From positions 107,224,701-107,288,700 of the forward strand of contig QVOM02000112.1 of assembly GCA_003586115.2 (NCBI GenBank): a stretch of 64,000 nt of DNA, in the 5' to 3' direction. Every line of letters starts with the position of its first letter. The first letter of the stretch is position 1. Of this stretch, positions 48,852 to 58,924 are shown piece after piece. A program made the position numbers and the translations under genes. Source of the stretch: Salvator merianae (Eukaryota > Chordata > Lepidosauria > Squamata > Teiidae). The notes beneath the pieces are model-generated. The model ran no database searches. It saw nothing but the letters and a program-made list of their open reading frames with translations, and was not told the origin of the DNA.

Positions 48852-49934
48852 ATCAAAATTAAAAAATAAAAAAGGCAAGAAGGCAATATTATACCATTTC
48901 CATATTTTGTCCAAAAAAACACTATCATATTACATCCCTAAAAGACACATTGGCATATAAAGAGCACCTATAGTTTGGCAAGAAATATTTAGGAAAAATA
49001 AATAAAAAGCAAGACGCAGGGGGGTAGGAATTTTTTTAAGTGGGTCTTGTGTGGCAAGAACTGCAGTATATGGTTCTTTCAGTCTAATTACGAGGAGTCA
49101 AGCTCATATAACATGAGTATACAAAAACAACAGTCGATAATTCCTTGACCAAAAAGAGACCATAAAAATAAAGCATTAAAAAGTATAGTAATAATATTAG
49201 AATATATCTATATATTATAATAAAAATAGAAGGCAGTAAAATGCAATAACAATTAATTTACAAAATCAAGTACTTATATTGTGCAAAAAGATTTAGCCAA
49301 GCCTAAACAATACTACTTGTACTTAGGGAACTAACAGTTTCCAGCTAACTTGGATACCACAACAGCCATTAATGTACACTTCTCCAATTTAGAATCTTTT
49401 AAAGAGATTTTCTACATCCACACATAGATATTGGTTTTTTAAATGAAGTGATATAGAATTTTAATATCTTCTATTTTTGCTATAATATATCCTAATATAA
49501 TTATTATATTTATAGTATTCTTAACCTTTATTTTGCTTCATATGACATGAGTTCTATGATGAAAAAAAAAGGGATATAATGCAGAAGATAAATGCTGAAT
49601 ATGATCTATATGATCTATACCCTTTGAGTTTTCCTTTTCCTGTATTATTTCTGTTCCAGTACTATTTCACCTTCATGAACTGAAATCCAGGCAACTATTG
49701 TGCCTCTCATCTCTTCTTCCAAACTTTTTTATATTTGTTAATCATTTATTGACTGTGAACTTTCTTCTTCTGCGGTTTTTTTGACTGTTAGTAATGAAGG
49801 ATGCAGCTGTTTAAAAACATACTGTGGTGTTTGTTGCTTCAATAATTTTACTACTTGCTAATTACAGTAATACAGTAGCTTTGTATACAAGACCTGCTTA
49901 GTGTTTAAGCCTTATGGAGAAGAAAGACACTTCA
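48852..49934. other. Very AT-rich unassigned intronic DNA
   Basis: About 1.1 kb with long A and T runs and no recognised gene. It could be a decayed LINE 3' region, but no protein motif was seen. Confidence 0.35.
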
Positions 49935-50373
49935 GGCTGTCTCCAGAGGGGAAGAAGCAATGTGGGATCTAAACAAAATCCCACAATTGCCTCTAACGGC
50001 CCCTTGCCTGATGCGTGGAGCAGTCCTGGGCTTGATGCCTGATGGCAGTTTAAGTAATAGGGTAGATTGAGGCTACCAGAAGCCAGCCAATCACCCACCC
50101 ACTTCCTTTCGTTGTTTTTCATGCACTTGGCTGGCTTCCTTATAGCCCTAGTCAACCCCATCATGAAAACTACCAACAGTCATCGAAATAAGCATTGTTA
50201 GTACAGGAATCCCAGCATCGTTGCTGGATTTCCCATAATAGTGATATTACAGGTTTTTTTATCAAACTGGACTACATTGAGAATGCCTCAGATGTGGCTA
50301 GTATTCATTCTTAGCATTCCTAGTATAGTGCCAAGACACTATGGATTTTACTGCATGTCTGAAGGCTGCCTCA
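49935..50373 (+). mobile_element. Family A element, copy
   Basis: GGCTGTCTCCAGAGGGGAAG and GGGATCTAAACAAAATCCCA at the left, CCAGCCAA / TTGGCTGGCTTC arms with a CACTTCCTTTCGTTGTTTTT core, and GGATTTCCCATAATAGTG and GGATTTTACTGCATGTCTG at the right, all in family order. Confidence 0.75.
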
Positions 50374-50502
50374 GTCTACCTCAAAATCCAATTTTTACTT
50401 GGAACTAAATGTCCCCCCACTTCCAAGAATTCTGTATCTTGGCTCCATTGGGTTTCTTCCACAGTTTGACAGCCGGTAAGCCTACTCCATATTCTCTCTC
50501 AG

Positions 50503-50837
50503 TGTCAGAATTCACCATCACCCTATGCCCTTTTTCCAGGCCTCAGAAAAGTCAAGACACAGGCTGAATAGAAAGCCTCATGCTCTTACTTTATTTGTGA
50601 TAGCAGGTTACAAAGAATAGTTGTTAGCAGTACGCATATAAACAGTTCCAAATTGTTCTCATTTCTCATGCCTTCCTGCCCCAGTACTTGGTAGACGAAA
50701 CATCCAGGCTCCCAGGCCTCCAGTATTTCAGGTAACCACCAACAAGCAGAAACACTGGATCTGTGAGAAAAGCAGGCAAGCATGGCTGAGACATGAGAAG
50801 ATGCAAAGATGGCTGCGCAGTAGCCAACTCACTGACA
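50503..50837 (-). mobile_element. Solo LTR, copy 2
   Basis: It runs from TGTCAG to CTGACA with flanking CTCAG and TTCAG (one mismatch), and AATAAAG on the minus strand. It shares long blocks with 12503-12816, such as GAGACATGAGAAGATGCAAA in near-identical form and a TTTCCAGGCCTC block. It has no internal coding region. Confidence 0.7.
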
Positions 50838-50906
50838 TTCAGGTAGTTTATGTTGGTGCAAGAGAAAAATACATGCAAAAATGGTATCTGGCCTATGTTA
50901 TACAGA

Positions 50907-51320
50907 GTGCCTCCAGATGCAGGCTAAAACCCATGGTTTTCCTGGGACTGTATTGGGAATGCCAGACGTGCAGCATTCCCTGCACAGTTCTAGGTTAGCG
51001 AGGCGATAATCTGTAATATGACTACTATGGGAAACTTGACAATCATTCTGGGTTTCCCATATTAGTAATGGTTACTTGCATGTCTGGTGGCCTGTTTCAT
51101 TATGGTTTCACTTGGGGCTAACCAGAAGCCAGCCAAGCGTGCAAAAATAACAAAAGAAAGTGGGCAGCCACATGGCGGCTTCCAGGTTGCTATAAGTGAA
51201 ATTATAGTGAAATGAACTGGCAGACACCAAGTAAGTCCATGATTGCCTCTCATGTCTGGTGGGAGTGGCAAGAGGCAATCCCAGGATCTTTTTTAGATCC
51301 CCTTGTCTTGTGCAGACACC
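50907..51320 (-). mobile_element. Family A element, antisense copy
   Basis: GTGCCTCCAGATGC and AAAACCCATGG at the left, a GGGTTTCCCATATTAG block, CCAGCCAAGC, GTGGCAAGAGGCAATCCCAG and a GGATCTTTTTTAGATCC hairpin at the right. It ends about 260 bases before exon 8. Confidence 0.7.
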
Positions 51321-51581
51321 CACATGTAGAAGAGAAGATATCTGATTCCCCTGAGATGCTTTTTCACTGGTACGACTTACAATAAGCCCAGTGACTTGTA
51401 TTTACATATTGTTATTATGTAAACTAGAAGTTTCTTAGTTACAATATTGGATACACGCATCCTGTTTTACAAATCTAGTGATACCTGCTTTTTCCAAGAG
51501 TGTCGACTTTGTAAAAAAGTAACTGTTCAGTAAAATGTTGATTAAAAAGAGATTAATACTGATCTTCTCTTTTGTTTCCAG

Positions 51582-51714
51582 AATGAACTGCTAGATACGC
51601 GAGCAAAATTTCACGTTCTCTTCCTTTTCTTTGTGGCTGCTATGTTCTTCATCAGCATACTATCACTTTTTAGTTACCACTGCTGGCTGGTTGGCAAAAA
51701 CAGATCAACAATAG
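51582..51714 (+). CDS. ZDHHC20: ZDHHC20 exon 8 (TM4)
   Basis: The acceptor is TTTTGTTTCCAG and the donor ATAG|GTTAGT. It encodes 44 residues from NELLDTRAKFHVLF to GKNRSTI and ends in phase 1. It forms the lumenal loop and TM4 (FLFFVAAMFFISILSLF). The TTxE motif that packs against the active site begins here as STI and is completed by E201 in exon 9, so its first Thr is Ser. Confidence 0.97.
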
Positions 51715-52372
51715 GTTAGTAAAAGATAGGTGATACTTTTTATCTATTTTGTTTTGCAAGCTCCTCTCCTTCCAAGAACCATAGAATTGTTTTACGTGAG
51801 CATTGCAACAGCATGATGAGTGAGATTTTTCTGAAGGTCTACAAACTAGTACAAGTTCACCTGCTAAGCTTCATGCTTATATTAGTGAAGTAAATTTCCT
51901 GTCTTAATCCTGCAAAATTCTCTAGTAAACATGTATAGAAACATAATCTTCAGTGCTGCTTTTAAAAATCATTTGTATGTTGCCTTGAACAGACTAATCC
52001 CCTGAAGCCTGGCATCTAAGAAGTCTTTTCAGCACATAAAAATAAATAGGCAAAGGTTCTCATATTGGTAGTTTACAGTACAATCCTAAAAATCCCAAAT
52101 GTTGAAGGTGTTGTCTGTTCCAAATTCTGTGTGGATTAGGGAAATGAGCTCTGACTGCAGACAATAAAATATTGAGAAGAGTTACTAGTCTTGATTTTTA
52201 TTACTTGTCAACCATTTTTAAGATTGGAGGGGGCAGTTGAGGTTCTCCTGAAAAGAAATATGTAGATTAAGTGAGGAATTCACAAGCTTACAGAATGATA
52301 CCTCTTCTAAGAAGGAGCATAAGTAGAAAATCAGCTCACCGTTCATGCACTTTCTGATAGCTGGACGAAAGG
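51715..52372. other. ZDHHC20: Intron 8, unassigned part
   Basis: No gene or repeat was recognised between the exon 8 donor and the CR1 element. Confidence 0.45.
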
Positions 52373-53315
52373 TCATAGAAACATAGAGTTGGAAGGGACC
52401 TCCTGGATCATCAAGTCCAACCCCCTGCTCAATGCAGGATTCCCTAAACCATCCCCGATAAATGGCCATCCAGTCTCCACTTGAAGACCTCCATCGAAGG
52501 GGAACTCACCACCTCCTGCGGCAACCTATTCCACTGGTTGATCGTCCTTACTGTCATAAAAAAATTTCTAACATCTAATCTGAATCTTTTCCCCTGCAGT
52601 TTCATCCCGTTGCTTCTAGTCCTTCCTTGTGCAAGTGAGAACAGGTCTGATCCTTCTGCACTGTGACAGCCCTTTAGGTATTTGTAGACAGCTATCATGT
52701 CCCCTCTCAGTCTTCTTTTTTGTAGGCTAAACATTCCTAGTTCCTTTAACCGTTCCTCATAGGACATGGTTTGTAGACCATTCACCATCTTGGTAGCTCT
52801 CCTTTGAACCTGCTCCAGTTTGTCAGTGTCTTTTTTAAACTGGGGTGCCCAGAACTGGACACAGTACTCCAGATGAGGTCTGACCAAGGCAGAGTAGAGA
52901 GGGATAATAACTTCACACGATCTGGACTCTATGCTTCTCTTAATACACCCCAGGATTGTGTTTGCCTTTTTTGCAGCTGCTTCGCACTGTTGACTCATGT
53001 TCAATCTATGATCTACTAGGACACCCAGGTCCTTTTCACATGTGCTGCTGCTCAGCCGGATTCCTCCCATTCTATATGTGTTTTTTTCATTTTTCTTGCC
53101 CAGATGTAGTACCTTGCATTTTTCCTTGTTAAATACCATTCTATTAGTTGCAGCCCATTGTTTAAGTTTTTCCAAATCTTTTTGAATCCTCTCTCTCTCT
53201 TCTCTAGTGTTAGCAACCCCCCCTATGTGTCTTCTGTTCCTCTCTTTCTGTTTAAAGCAGCTTTTTATGTCATTCACAAAAGCACTTTTGAAACTCCTAC
53301 CAAATTTCAAAAGCA
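52373..53315 (-). mobile_element. CR1 LINE, 5'-truncated, with 288-codon open frame
   Basis: The minus frame 53310-52444 is uninterrupted and encodes the carboxyl part of a CR1 ORF2. Visible blocks include FNKEKCKVLHLGKKNEK, EKDLGVLVDHRLNMSQQCE, PLYSALVRPHLEYCVQFWAP, VQRRATKM and WNRLPQEVV. The CR1 3' UTR follows down to 52373, with the complement of CATAGAGTTGGAAGGGACCT. The intact frame indicates a fairly recent insertion. It is truncated upstream, so the endonuclease and the catalytic RT core are absent. It lies antisense in intron 8 of ZDHHC20. Confidence 0.85.
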
Positions 53316-53811
53316 GCTTATTGGTTTAGGGCTACAGGTTTGCTGAGAAGGTAGATGGTATCAGAAGGACTTCTCTGCCTGAGATGCTCACCACACTGGG
53401 ACCAGAGTACCATGCTCCCATGTCACTTCTAGGATCATCATTTCTTTCACAAAATTTGCACAATCTTCATTAACCAGCATCCAGCTCACAGTAAATGCAT
53501 AAAAGTTTGGTATATAGCACTCAGTGTGGTACAAATGGCTATACATTTCTTTCTAATGCTCTAGTGTAGTTTACAGAAACCACAGTGTAAGACAAAATTG
53601 TTTCATGCTAGCAATTGCCACCTCTGGACAACTGAGGTTAGACCCAGTCACCCACTGTAAGTCAGTGGTAACACAGGGATGAGACCCAATCAAGAAGTGT
53701 CAGTAATGGCACTGCAGAGCTGGAACCTTAGATTATCAGTAAGCTTGAAGAGGGGATCCCGATGTACTAGTTTACGTCAGTGATGCTATATAGGGGTGAC
53801 TCAGACTACCA
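53316..53811. other. ZDHHC20: Intron 8, unassigned part
   Basis: It contains the antisense CCCAGTCACCCACTGTAAGT block related to 27085 and 30305. Otherwise nothing was recognised. Confidence 0.35.
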
Positions 53812-53928
53812 GTGTATTTTAGTGGTCAGATGTATTTTAGAGGTCAAATAACATTACTGAAATGTATTCTAGAGTCAAAGCACATTACTGAAATGTATGT
53901 TAGAGGTAAAATCACATTACAGAAAGTT
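53812..53928 (+). repeat. Tandem 32-base repeat, left cluster
   Basis: Three to four imperfect units of TGTATTTTAGAGGTCAAATC plus ACATTACTGAAA. A second cluster of the same unit lies at 54640-54732, and both run directly into the same start of a family A element. Confidence 0.75.
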
Positions 53929-53933
53929 TCTAA

Positions 53934-54420
53934 GGCTGCATCCAGACAGGGGCTAAAACATGGAATTATCTTTGGGTTATAGTAGGATCGCCACACTTCT
54001 CTGTGGCCAATCCCAACATAGCTCTGCAATATAGGGGTGAAATCCCATGGTATCTCTATTTTGGGAAAATCAACTCTTATTGCAGACTTTCCCAGAATAG
54101 CTATATGGCCTACCAGTCTGGAAGCTTGATCACAGGATCCTTCCTGAAGAAAATGCCCCCTGCACATATGCAGGGCTGAAACCGGGGCACAAATGGCCAC
54201 CATACATGGGGGGGGGGGGGGCTGGTGCACATGCACTTCCAGGTATTTCACGCCATGAAAGTACCCAGAAGTAGCTGTCTCACTATGACAGGAGCAAGCA
54301 TCTAGATGGGTAAGTACCCACGCTTGCCCTGCAGTATTGTCCAGCCGTTTGGCAGGACTGCGAGAGGCCATTGCAAGATGCAGACAGGCTCTTGGATTTT
54401 CCTGGTGCCATCTGGAGACA
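53934..54420 (-). mobile_element. Family A element, divergent antisense copy
   Basis: It starts GGCTGCATCCAGACAGGGGC and ends TGGTGCCATCTGGAGACA. It includes a G-run at 54209-54221. The interior is more divergent than in other copies, for example CATGGAATTATCTTTGGG in place of the usual block. Confidence 0.55.
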
Positions 54421-54639
54421 TCATACATTGCATTAAACAAGGGAAGTCACGTTTTCTCAATTTTGTAAAAGCAAAATCGTGTCTGTGTCATACAAATCTG
54501 TGTGATTCAATGGATCACTATTGTCCTGGCACAAAAACAGGTGGTTGTTTTTTTTTTGTCAGTAGCGAAATAATAGCCAAGCTTCAGAGGGAAAGAAAGT
54601 CTTCTTATTTCTGATTTAACCATTAACCTGTTTGAATCT

Positions 54640-54765
54640 ATTCAGATTCAAATAACATTGCTGAAATGTATTTTAGAGGTCAAATCGCATTATTGGATGT
54701 ATTTTAGAGGTCAAATCACGTTACTGAAAGTTTGTAAGGCTGCCTCCAGACGGGCTAAAACGTGA
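54640..54765 (+). repeat. Tandem 32-base repeat, right cluster, with family A stub
   Basis: Units of TGTATTTTAGAGGTCAAATC are followed by AAGTTTGTAAGGCTGCCTCCAG ACGGGC in the same arrangement as at 53812-53960. Only about 30 bases of the family A element follow. Confidence 0.7.
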
Positions 54766-54925
54766 ATCTATTCAAATAGGTTGATGGTTAAATAACATTA
54801 TTTTCTAATTAATTATTTTTTGTTCTTTTGAATCAGTAACACCTTTCTGTTCTGTTAAGGCTAACCTCATGTTACCAAAATTAAAGAATACTTTGATTTG
54901 TTTCCCTTTTTTGTGTACATTACAG

Positions 54926-55052
54926 AAGCGTTCCGGGCACCTATGTTTCGAAATGGACCAGACAAAAATGGCTTCTCACTTGGATGCAGTAAAAACTTGA
55001 GAGAAGTATTTGGAGATGAAAAGAAGTACTGGTTGCTCCCCGTTTTTACAAG
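54926..55052 (+). CDS. ZDHHC20: ZDHHC20 exon 9 (C-terminal domain, PaCCT region)
   Basis: The acceptor is TGTACATTACAG and the donor ACAAG|GTATTT. It encodes EAFRAPMFRNGPDKNGFSLG and then CSKNLREVFGDEKKYWLLPVFT. This is the juxtamembrane cytosolic segment, including the PaCCT-type region with Asn224 (human Asn266) and C221 (human Cys263). It is the best-conserved part of the tail. Confidence 0.97.
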
Positions 55053-56418
55053 GTATTTTAAAGTGAACGTTCCTGGTTTTAAAAAATCTTGATAAATTTG
55101 TGACTTTGAGGGGGTGGAAAATAATAGGTCATTACTTCACCAAAAATCTAGCTCTAGAGACTTCTTAGATTGTATTTCCTGTGTGAGGTCATGTTTCAAT
55201 CAAAAACAAAATTGTGTCTTTTCTCCTTAGAGTTAAATTGGGTCAAAGAAGACATTTTATGGTAAAAAAAAAAAAAAAAAGTTTCTATAATATTAGAGGA
55301 ACAGCAGGTGAGCTTATATTAATTACAATTTTCCAGATCCTGAACCTCTTTATGCCTAGGGCCACAGTCACAGCTCAACCTGGTCTTAGGACGGACTGGA
55401 AACTGTTTTAGGCTTAGTCACATTTACCTTGGGGAGGGGAGAGGCAAGACATTTCCAGGAGTAGTGCAGCCACATCACTACCAGCAGTAGGTGGGAGAGG
55501 GCAGGCCAGCTTGGGTCCCCCTCCTCTGGCTACGAACCGCAGAGCCTGTTGGCTGCCCTCTATGTTGCTGCAGAGCTGGGCAGAAACTTAACTTTACTCA
55601 GCCTAACTTGACTTCAAAGTGTTGTTGTGAAGATAAAACTAAGGAGGAGGAAATAATGTCTGCTTGTCTTAAATGCTTTGAAAGAAGATCAGGATAAAAG
55701 AAATGTTCAATTAAACATAAAAAGTGTCACCTGCCCTTCCAAAAAGTCTTTCCACTGATAAAGATTCCATTTCCACTTTGGTCTTCAGTGTAAATGGCAC
55801 AACAGTTTGGGGATTCCTCCAAGGTTGCCTGTAAGGTTGCCTGCCTGAAGGTTTTTCATCAGAAGAGGAATAGGGCTTCTGCAGGTGTAGAAAGCTCAGA
55901 TGCACTCAGTTTCTCACTCAGGTGTGGAAGTCCTATGAAAGGAGGGTGTACAGTACTCCAGAGTGGCAGTAGTACTCTTCTGGAAGGGCACCTAGCCTGA
56001 TTTTATTCACTGGGGAGGAGCAAAACTTCAGGCGGCTAGATGGAGTCCTTTTCCAGCTACCGTGATGGGGCACCCAGATGATCTCTCATTGGACCAGCTG
56101 CATGTGCCTCCCAACACTACATCCCCATTCTGGACAGTGGTCCTGGGCACCAGCACCACTTAGAACAACAGACCCAGAAGTCAACAGGGTAAGACTCAGC
56201 TGCTGTCAATTGGCTGCTGTTGTTGCTGCTGCAAAATCAAAACACCCCAAAAGGCCTCCTAGCCATATCTGGGGCCTGGAAATCTTGCCTTATGTCTAAA
56301 AATCAGAATGACTTATCATTCGTGAAAGTATCCAGACATTGATCCCTCCATTCCTAAGCAGAATCCATTCTCAACTGAACATGTGCAGAATATGTAAAAA
56401 CCTATGTTAAGAACAAGT
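55053..56418. other. ZDHHC20: Intron 9, unassigned part
   Basis: An A-run is at 55265-55279. The GC-richer part at 55430-56300 has short open frames but no recognised family or repeat. Confidence 0.4.
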
Positions 56419-56573
56419 ACTAGGCCCTTTCTGCTCAATGCCTTATTCCGGATTATATCTCAGAATAGAGTCCTGCCCATCCGCAAAGCCTCCTGTAATC
56501 TGCACTAGCAGGCAGATGGCAGCACCCTATTCTGGAATGTAATCCGGAATAAGGTCCAGTTGCAGAAAGGTCC
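56419..56573. mobile_element. Family C foldback element, full length
   Basis: The left arm GGCCCTTTCTGCTCAATGCC, then TTATTCCGGATTATATCTCA and GAATAGAGTCCTGC, is inverted on the right, ending CCAGTTGCAGAAAGGTCC. About 155 bases with no coding potential. Confidence 0.8.
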
Positions 56574-56906
56574 TATGTGTCACAGCTTGTACAGAATACA
56601 GGAGCAAGGGTGTTAGTGAAGGTTTTTGGCTGGTTCTGAATTATCTGAACTGGATTAAGAGGTCAACTTTGATCTAAAATGCCACAAGCGCCCTCCAAGG
56701 GCATGTGTACAAAGATATACTATATATGCATTCACATTCTTTCTATCTCTGCTCTTTCTGAGCAAAGCCCAGCAAGCCAGAAATGTAGTGCTAACAAGAT
56801 GAAGGTCCTGTGCGTGTTCAGATCCAGCTCTTGGGTAGTTTGTCTTTTCTGTTTATAGTTGCACTTCCTGTTGACAATAGTATGTGGATTTTGTCTTATT
56901 GTGCAG

Positions 56907-56996
56907 CTTAGGAGATGGCTGTAACTTTCCAACACGCCTGGTGATTATGGATCCAGAACAGCTCCCTGTCTCAAGTCAAAGTGATCCTATCAAAAG
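56907..56996 (+). CDS. ZDHHC20: ZDHHC20 exon 10 (C-terminal tail)
   Basis: The acceptor is TTATTGTGCAG. It encodes [18 protein letters not shown] followed by [11 protein letters not shown], completing a split Ser at the start and ending in phase 2. LGDGC-FPTRLV-MDPEQ is a signature shared with ZDHHC2 and ZDHHC20. The donor is AAAAG|GTGGGG, weaker than the other donors in the gene, so some skipping or alternative use is possible. Confidence 0.93.
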
Positions 56997-57892
56997 GTGG
57001 GGTTGTTTGTTTCCACTCATTTTCTGATTTTGTTTCAGAAATATACATCACTTCACCAAAGTCAACAAATAATGCTATTTCTAGTCCATTCAGAATTTAA
57101 TAGGAAAAGCCATGACTGCAGATGAATGTGAATAATTCTTTCAGATGCTATTTTACCTGATTCATACAGCCTGCTCTTCTCTTTTTCTCCTGGTTTTGAT
57201 TAGTCTTATCAGAGCCCTTATGTCATCTTTGTTATTCTCCACTCATCTTTTATTCTGTTACTTTGTCCTTTCCTGCCTTCCTACATTCATATCTCTTTCC
57301 TGTGCTTAAAGCACTTCCTCCAACACACCGGCCCATGGAAAGCATTGCCCATTTAAATGTAGCTGCCTCGTCTTTTTCTTCTTCTAGTCATGTGATGCTC
57401 CCTTCCCCCAGATGCCCCAGAAGGGGGAGGGAAATCTTCAAAAATGCCACATTTCTGCCAAAAGAAACAGGACTAGGTTGGAGCATATGTTAAAAGTCTG
57501 TTACACTTTGAAATGCATTAGGATTTAGTAGGCATATTAGCAGAGATTTATTCTTTGTAAACTAAGAGTGGGAAAACATGTTAGCAGTCAAAGGAGCCAG
57601 TAACAGAAGGCTTGAAAGACATATCCCTCAGCTATAAACACTTTGTTCCTGCTTAAGTAACATTTGTTATTAATCCGAAATGTTCTGTCTTCTCCTCTTC
57701 TGTTGCAGGGAAGGAAGCACATAGCTTGCAGGAGCGAAGCTACAGTATTTGAAACAGTGTCTGGGAAATCTGTTGCCATGTTCAAGTCAGGCTTACCACC
57801 TTTTCCTCTAACACAGTTTTCTGGAGTTAGCTGGCAACCAGAAAAGGCCATGGCTACCGAGGGATTGCAGAGCAGTAGGAGTACCACATCAC
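56997..57892. other. ZDHHC20: Intron 10, unassigned part
   Basis: No gene or repeat was recognised. Confidence 0.45.
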
Positions 57893-58047
57893 TGGCCCTT
57901 TCCGCACTGGGTATTATTCCAGATTATATCCCAGAATAGGGGCCTGCAGTCCACATGCTGGTGCAGATACTGCAACAGCATGCAGACAGCAGGCCCCTGT
58001 TCTGCAATATAATCCAGAATAAGGCCCAGTGCAGAAGGGACCACTGA
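57893..58047. mobile_element. Family C foldback element, full length
   Basis: Arms of about 53 bases: GGCCCTTTCCGCACTGGG, TTATTCCAGATTATATCCCA, GAATAGGGGCCTG, and the complement ending GCCCAGTGCAGAAGGGACC. It lies 175 bases upstream of exon 11. The target duplication is not clear. Confidence 0.85.
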
Positions 58048-58221
58048 CCCCAGAAAAGAGTCTTAAAGAAGATCAGTCTCATCAGAGGAAAGGAGACCTT
58101 CTTTGAACATGACACCTTGTTTCCCAGAAAGCTGTTGCATACCCTTAGTAATTCCTACCCATCATTTGTAAGTCTCTGTTGTGATAGTGCCAATGTCTGT
58201 AATAGCAATTGTGTTTTGCAG

Positions 58222-58337
58222 TGCTGGTCCCACTCAGGCATTTCCTGCTAAACCACTCAGCGAATCCCAAAACAGATTGCTGGCCAGTGAAAACCAGTGG
58301 GCAGAAGCAAGTTTGGAGGATGAGAATGCTAAATCAG
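58222..58337 (+). CDS. ZDHHC20: ZDHHC20 exon 11 (C-terminal tail)
   Basis: The acceptor is TTGTGTTTTGCAG and the donor AATCAG|GTATGG. It encodes 38 residues including AFPAKPLSESQNRLLASENQ and WAEASLEDENAKS, with split codons at both ends. PxKPLSESxNRLL-SE-QW matches the ZDHHC20 tail. The acidic ASLEDENA stretch is part of the variable cytosolic end. Confidence 0.95.
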
Positions 58338-58557
58338 GTATGGATGGATTGTAGGGACATTTTTAAGGACACAATTTCCTTCGTTTCTTAAAGAAAAGTC
58401 TAAAGATAGCTCATGTCTAAATATGGACATTTTTTTCTGCAAGATAATATGAAAAAGAAGGGAATTCAGATACTGGTTTATTGGTTCTTCCCATGTCCCC
58501 ATTCCATTCACACAAAGCATACGAATTGTACTGTGATGTCTCTTTTTTTTTTTCCAG

Positions 58558-58595
58558 GTGTCAAAAAACATATTATAGTTTCCTTAGAGAGCTGA
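58558..58595 (+). CDS. ZDHHC20: ZDHHC20 exon 12 (last coding segment with stop)
   Basis: After TCTTTTTTTTTTTCCAG the exon completes Gly312 and encodes VKKHIIVSLES, then TGA at 58593-58595. The pattern SG-x-x-x-H-x-x-V ending in a Glu-polar residue aligns with the human C-terminus. Visible length is 323 residues, and adding 42 equals the human length of 365. Exonic sequence may continue to 58641 before a strong donor. Confidence 0.9.
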
Positions 58596-58641
58596 TCTTG
58601 GTTTCAGTGGTCACCCCTGTAAGGGAGGGTGAGAAATGGAG
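58596..58641 (+). other. ZDHHC20: ZDHHC20 start of 3' UTR, possible spliced end of exon 12
   Basis: The 46 bases after the stop end at ATGGAG|GTAAGT, which fits the donor consensus. If used, the stop would lie 46 bases from the last junction, short enough to escape nonsense-mediated decay. The alternative is that exon 12 reads through into a continuous 3' UTR. Confidence 0.4.
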
Positions 58642-58924
58642 GTAAGTTTCAGGAATACAGCAGTTATTACTCCTATTCTTGCAAAGCTCTGAAATAGCAT
58701 CATTTTAGCTCCAAGAATCTTAAAGAAAAAGTGGAACACTTGAGTAACACTTAGAAGCAGAAACCTGATGCAAGAGAGGTCTAGGGAATGCTGAGACCTG
58801 TTGCTGGACATGGAAGCCTGAGTTTCAGTTACTATGGCTTTTTCTTCCCCCTAGGGCTCACAAAAATGCATTGTCCGCCATCCTCATATGGCTTTAACTT
58901 ATCAAGGCCTCACACCTGGTGAAT

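Larger units (their letters stand above)
18042..58595 (+). other. ZDHHC20: ZDHHC20 gene, coding exons 2-12 (exon 1 absent)
   Basis: This gene encodes a polytopic DHHC palmitoyltransferase that moves a fatty acyl chain from acyl-CoA to its own active-site cysteine and then to substrate cysteines. Family members act in Golgi and plasma membranes. Eleven exons splice in consistent phase to 323 residues. In that numbering TM2 is about 10-31, the cysteine-rich domain 83-123, DHHC 111-114, TM3 about 127-150, TM4 about 165-190 and the cytosolic tail 201-323. Zinc ligands C86, C89, H99, C106 and C100, C103, H113, C120 are all present; adding 42 gives the human DHHC20 positions, with the catalytic Cys at 156. 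ZDHHC20 is preferred over paralogues ZDHHC2 and ZDHHC15 because of [24 protein letters not shown] and the C-terminal block. Exon 1 was not found in the window. Family assignment is near certain and the paralogue call is strong. Confidence 0.96.

Noticed and set aside
53844..54440. A 198-codon minus-strand open frame
   Set aside because: It spans the 32-base repeats and a family A transposon including a G-run, so it is repeat DNA.
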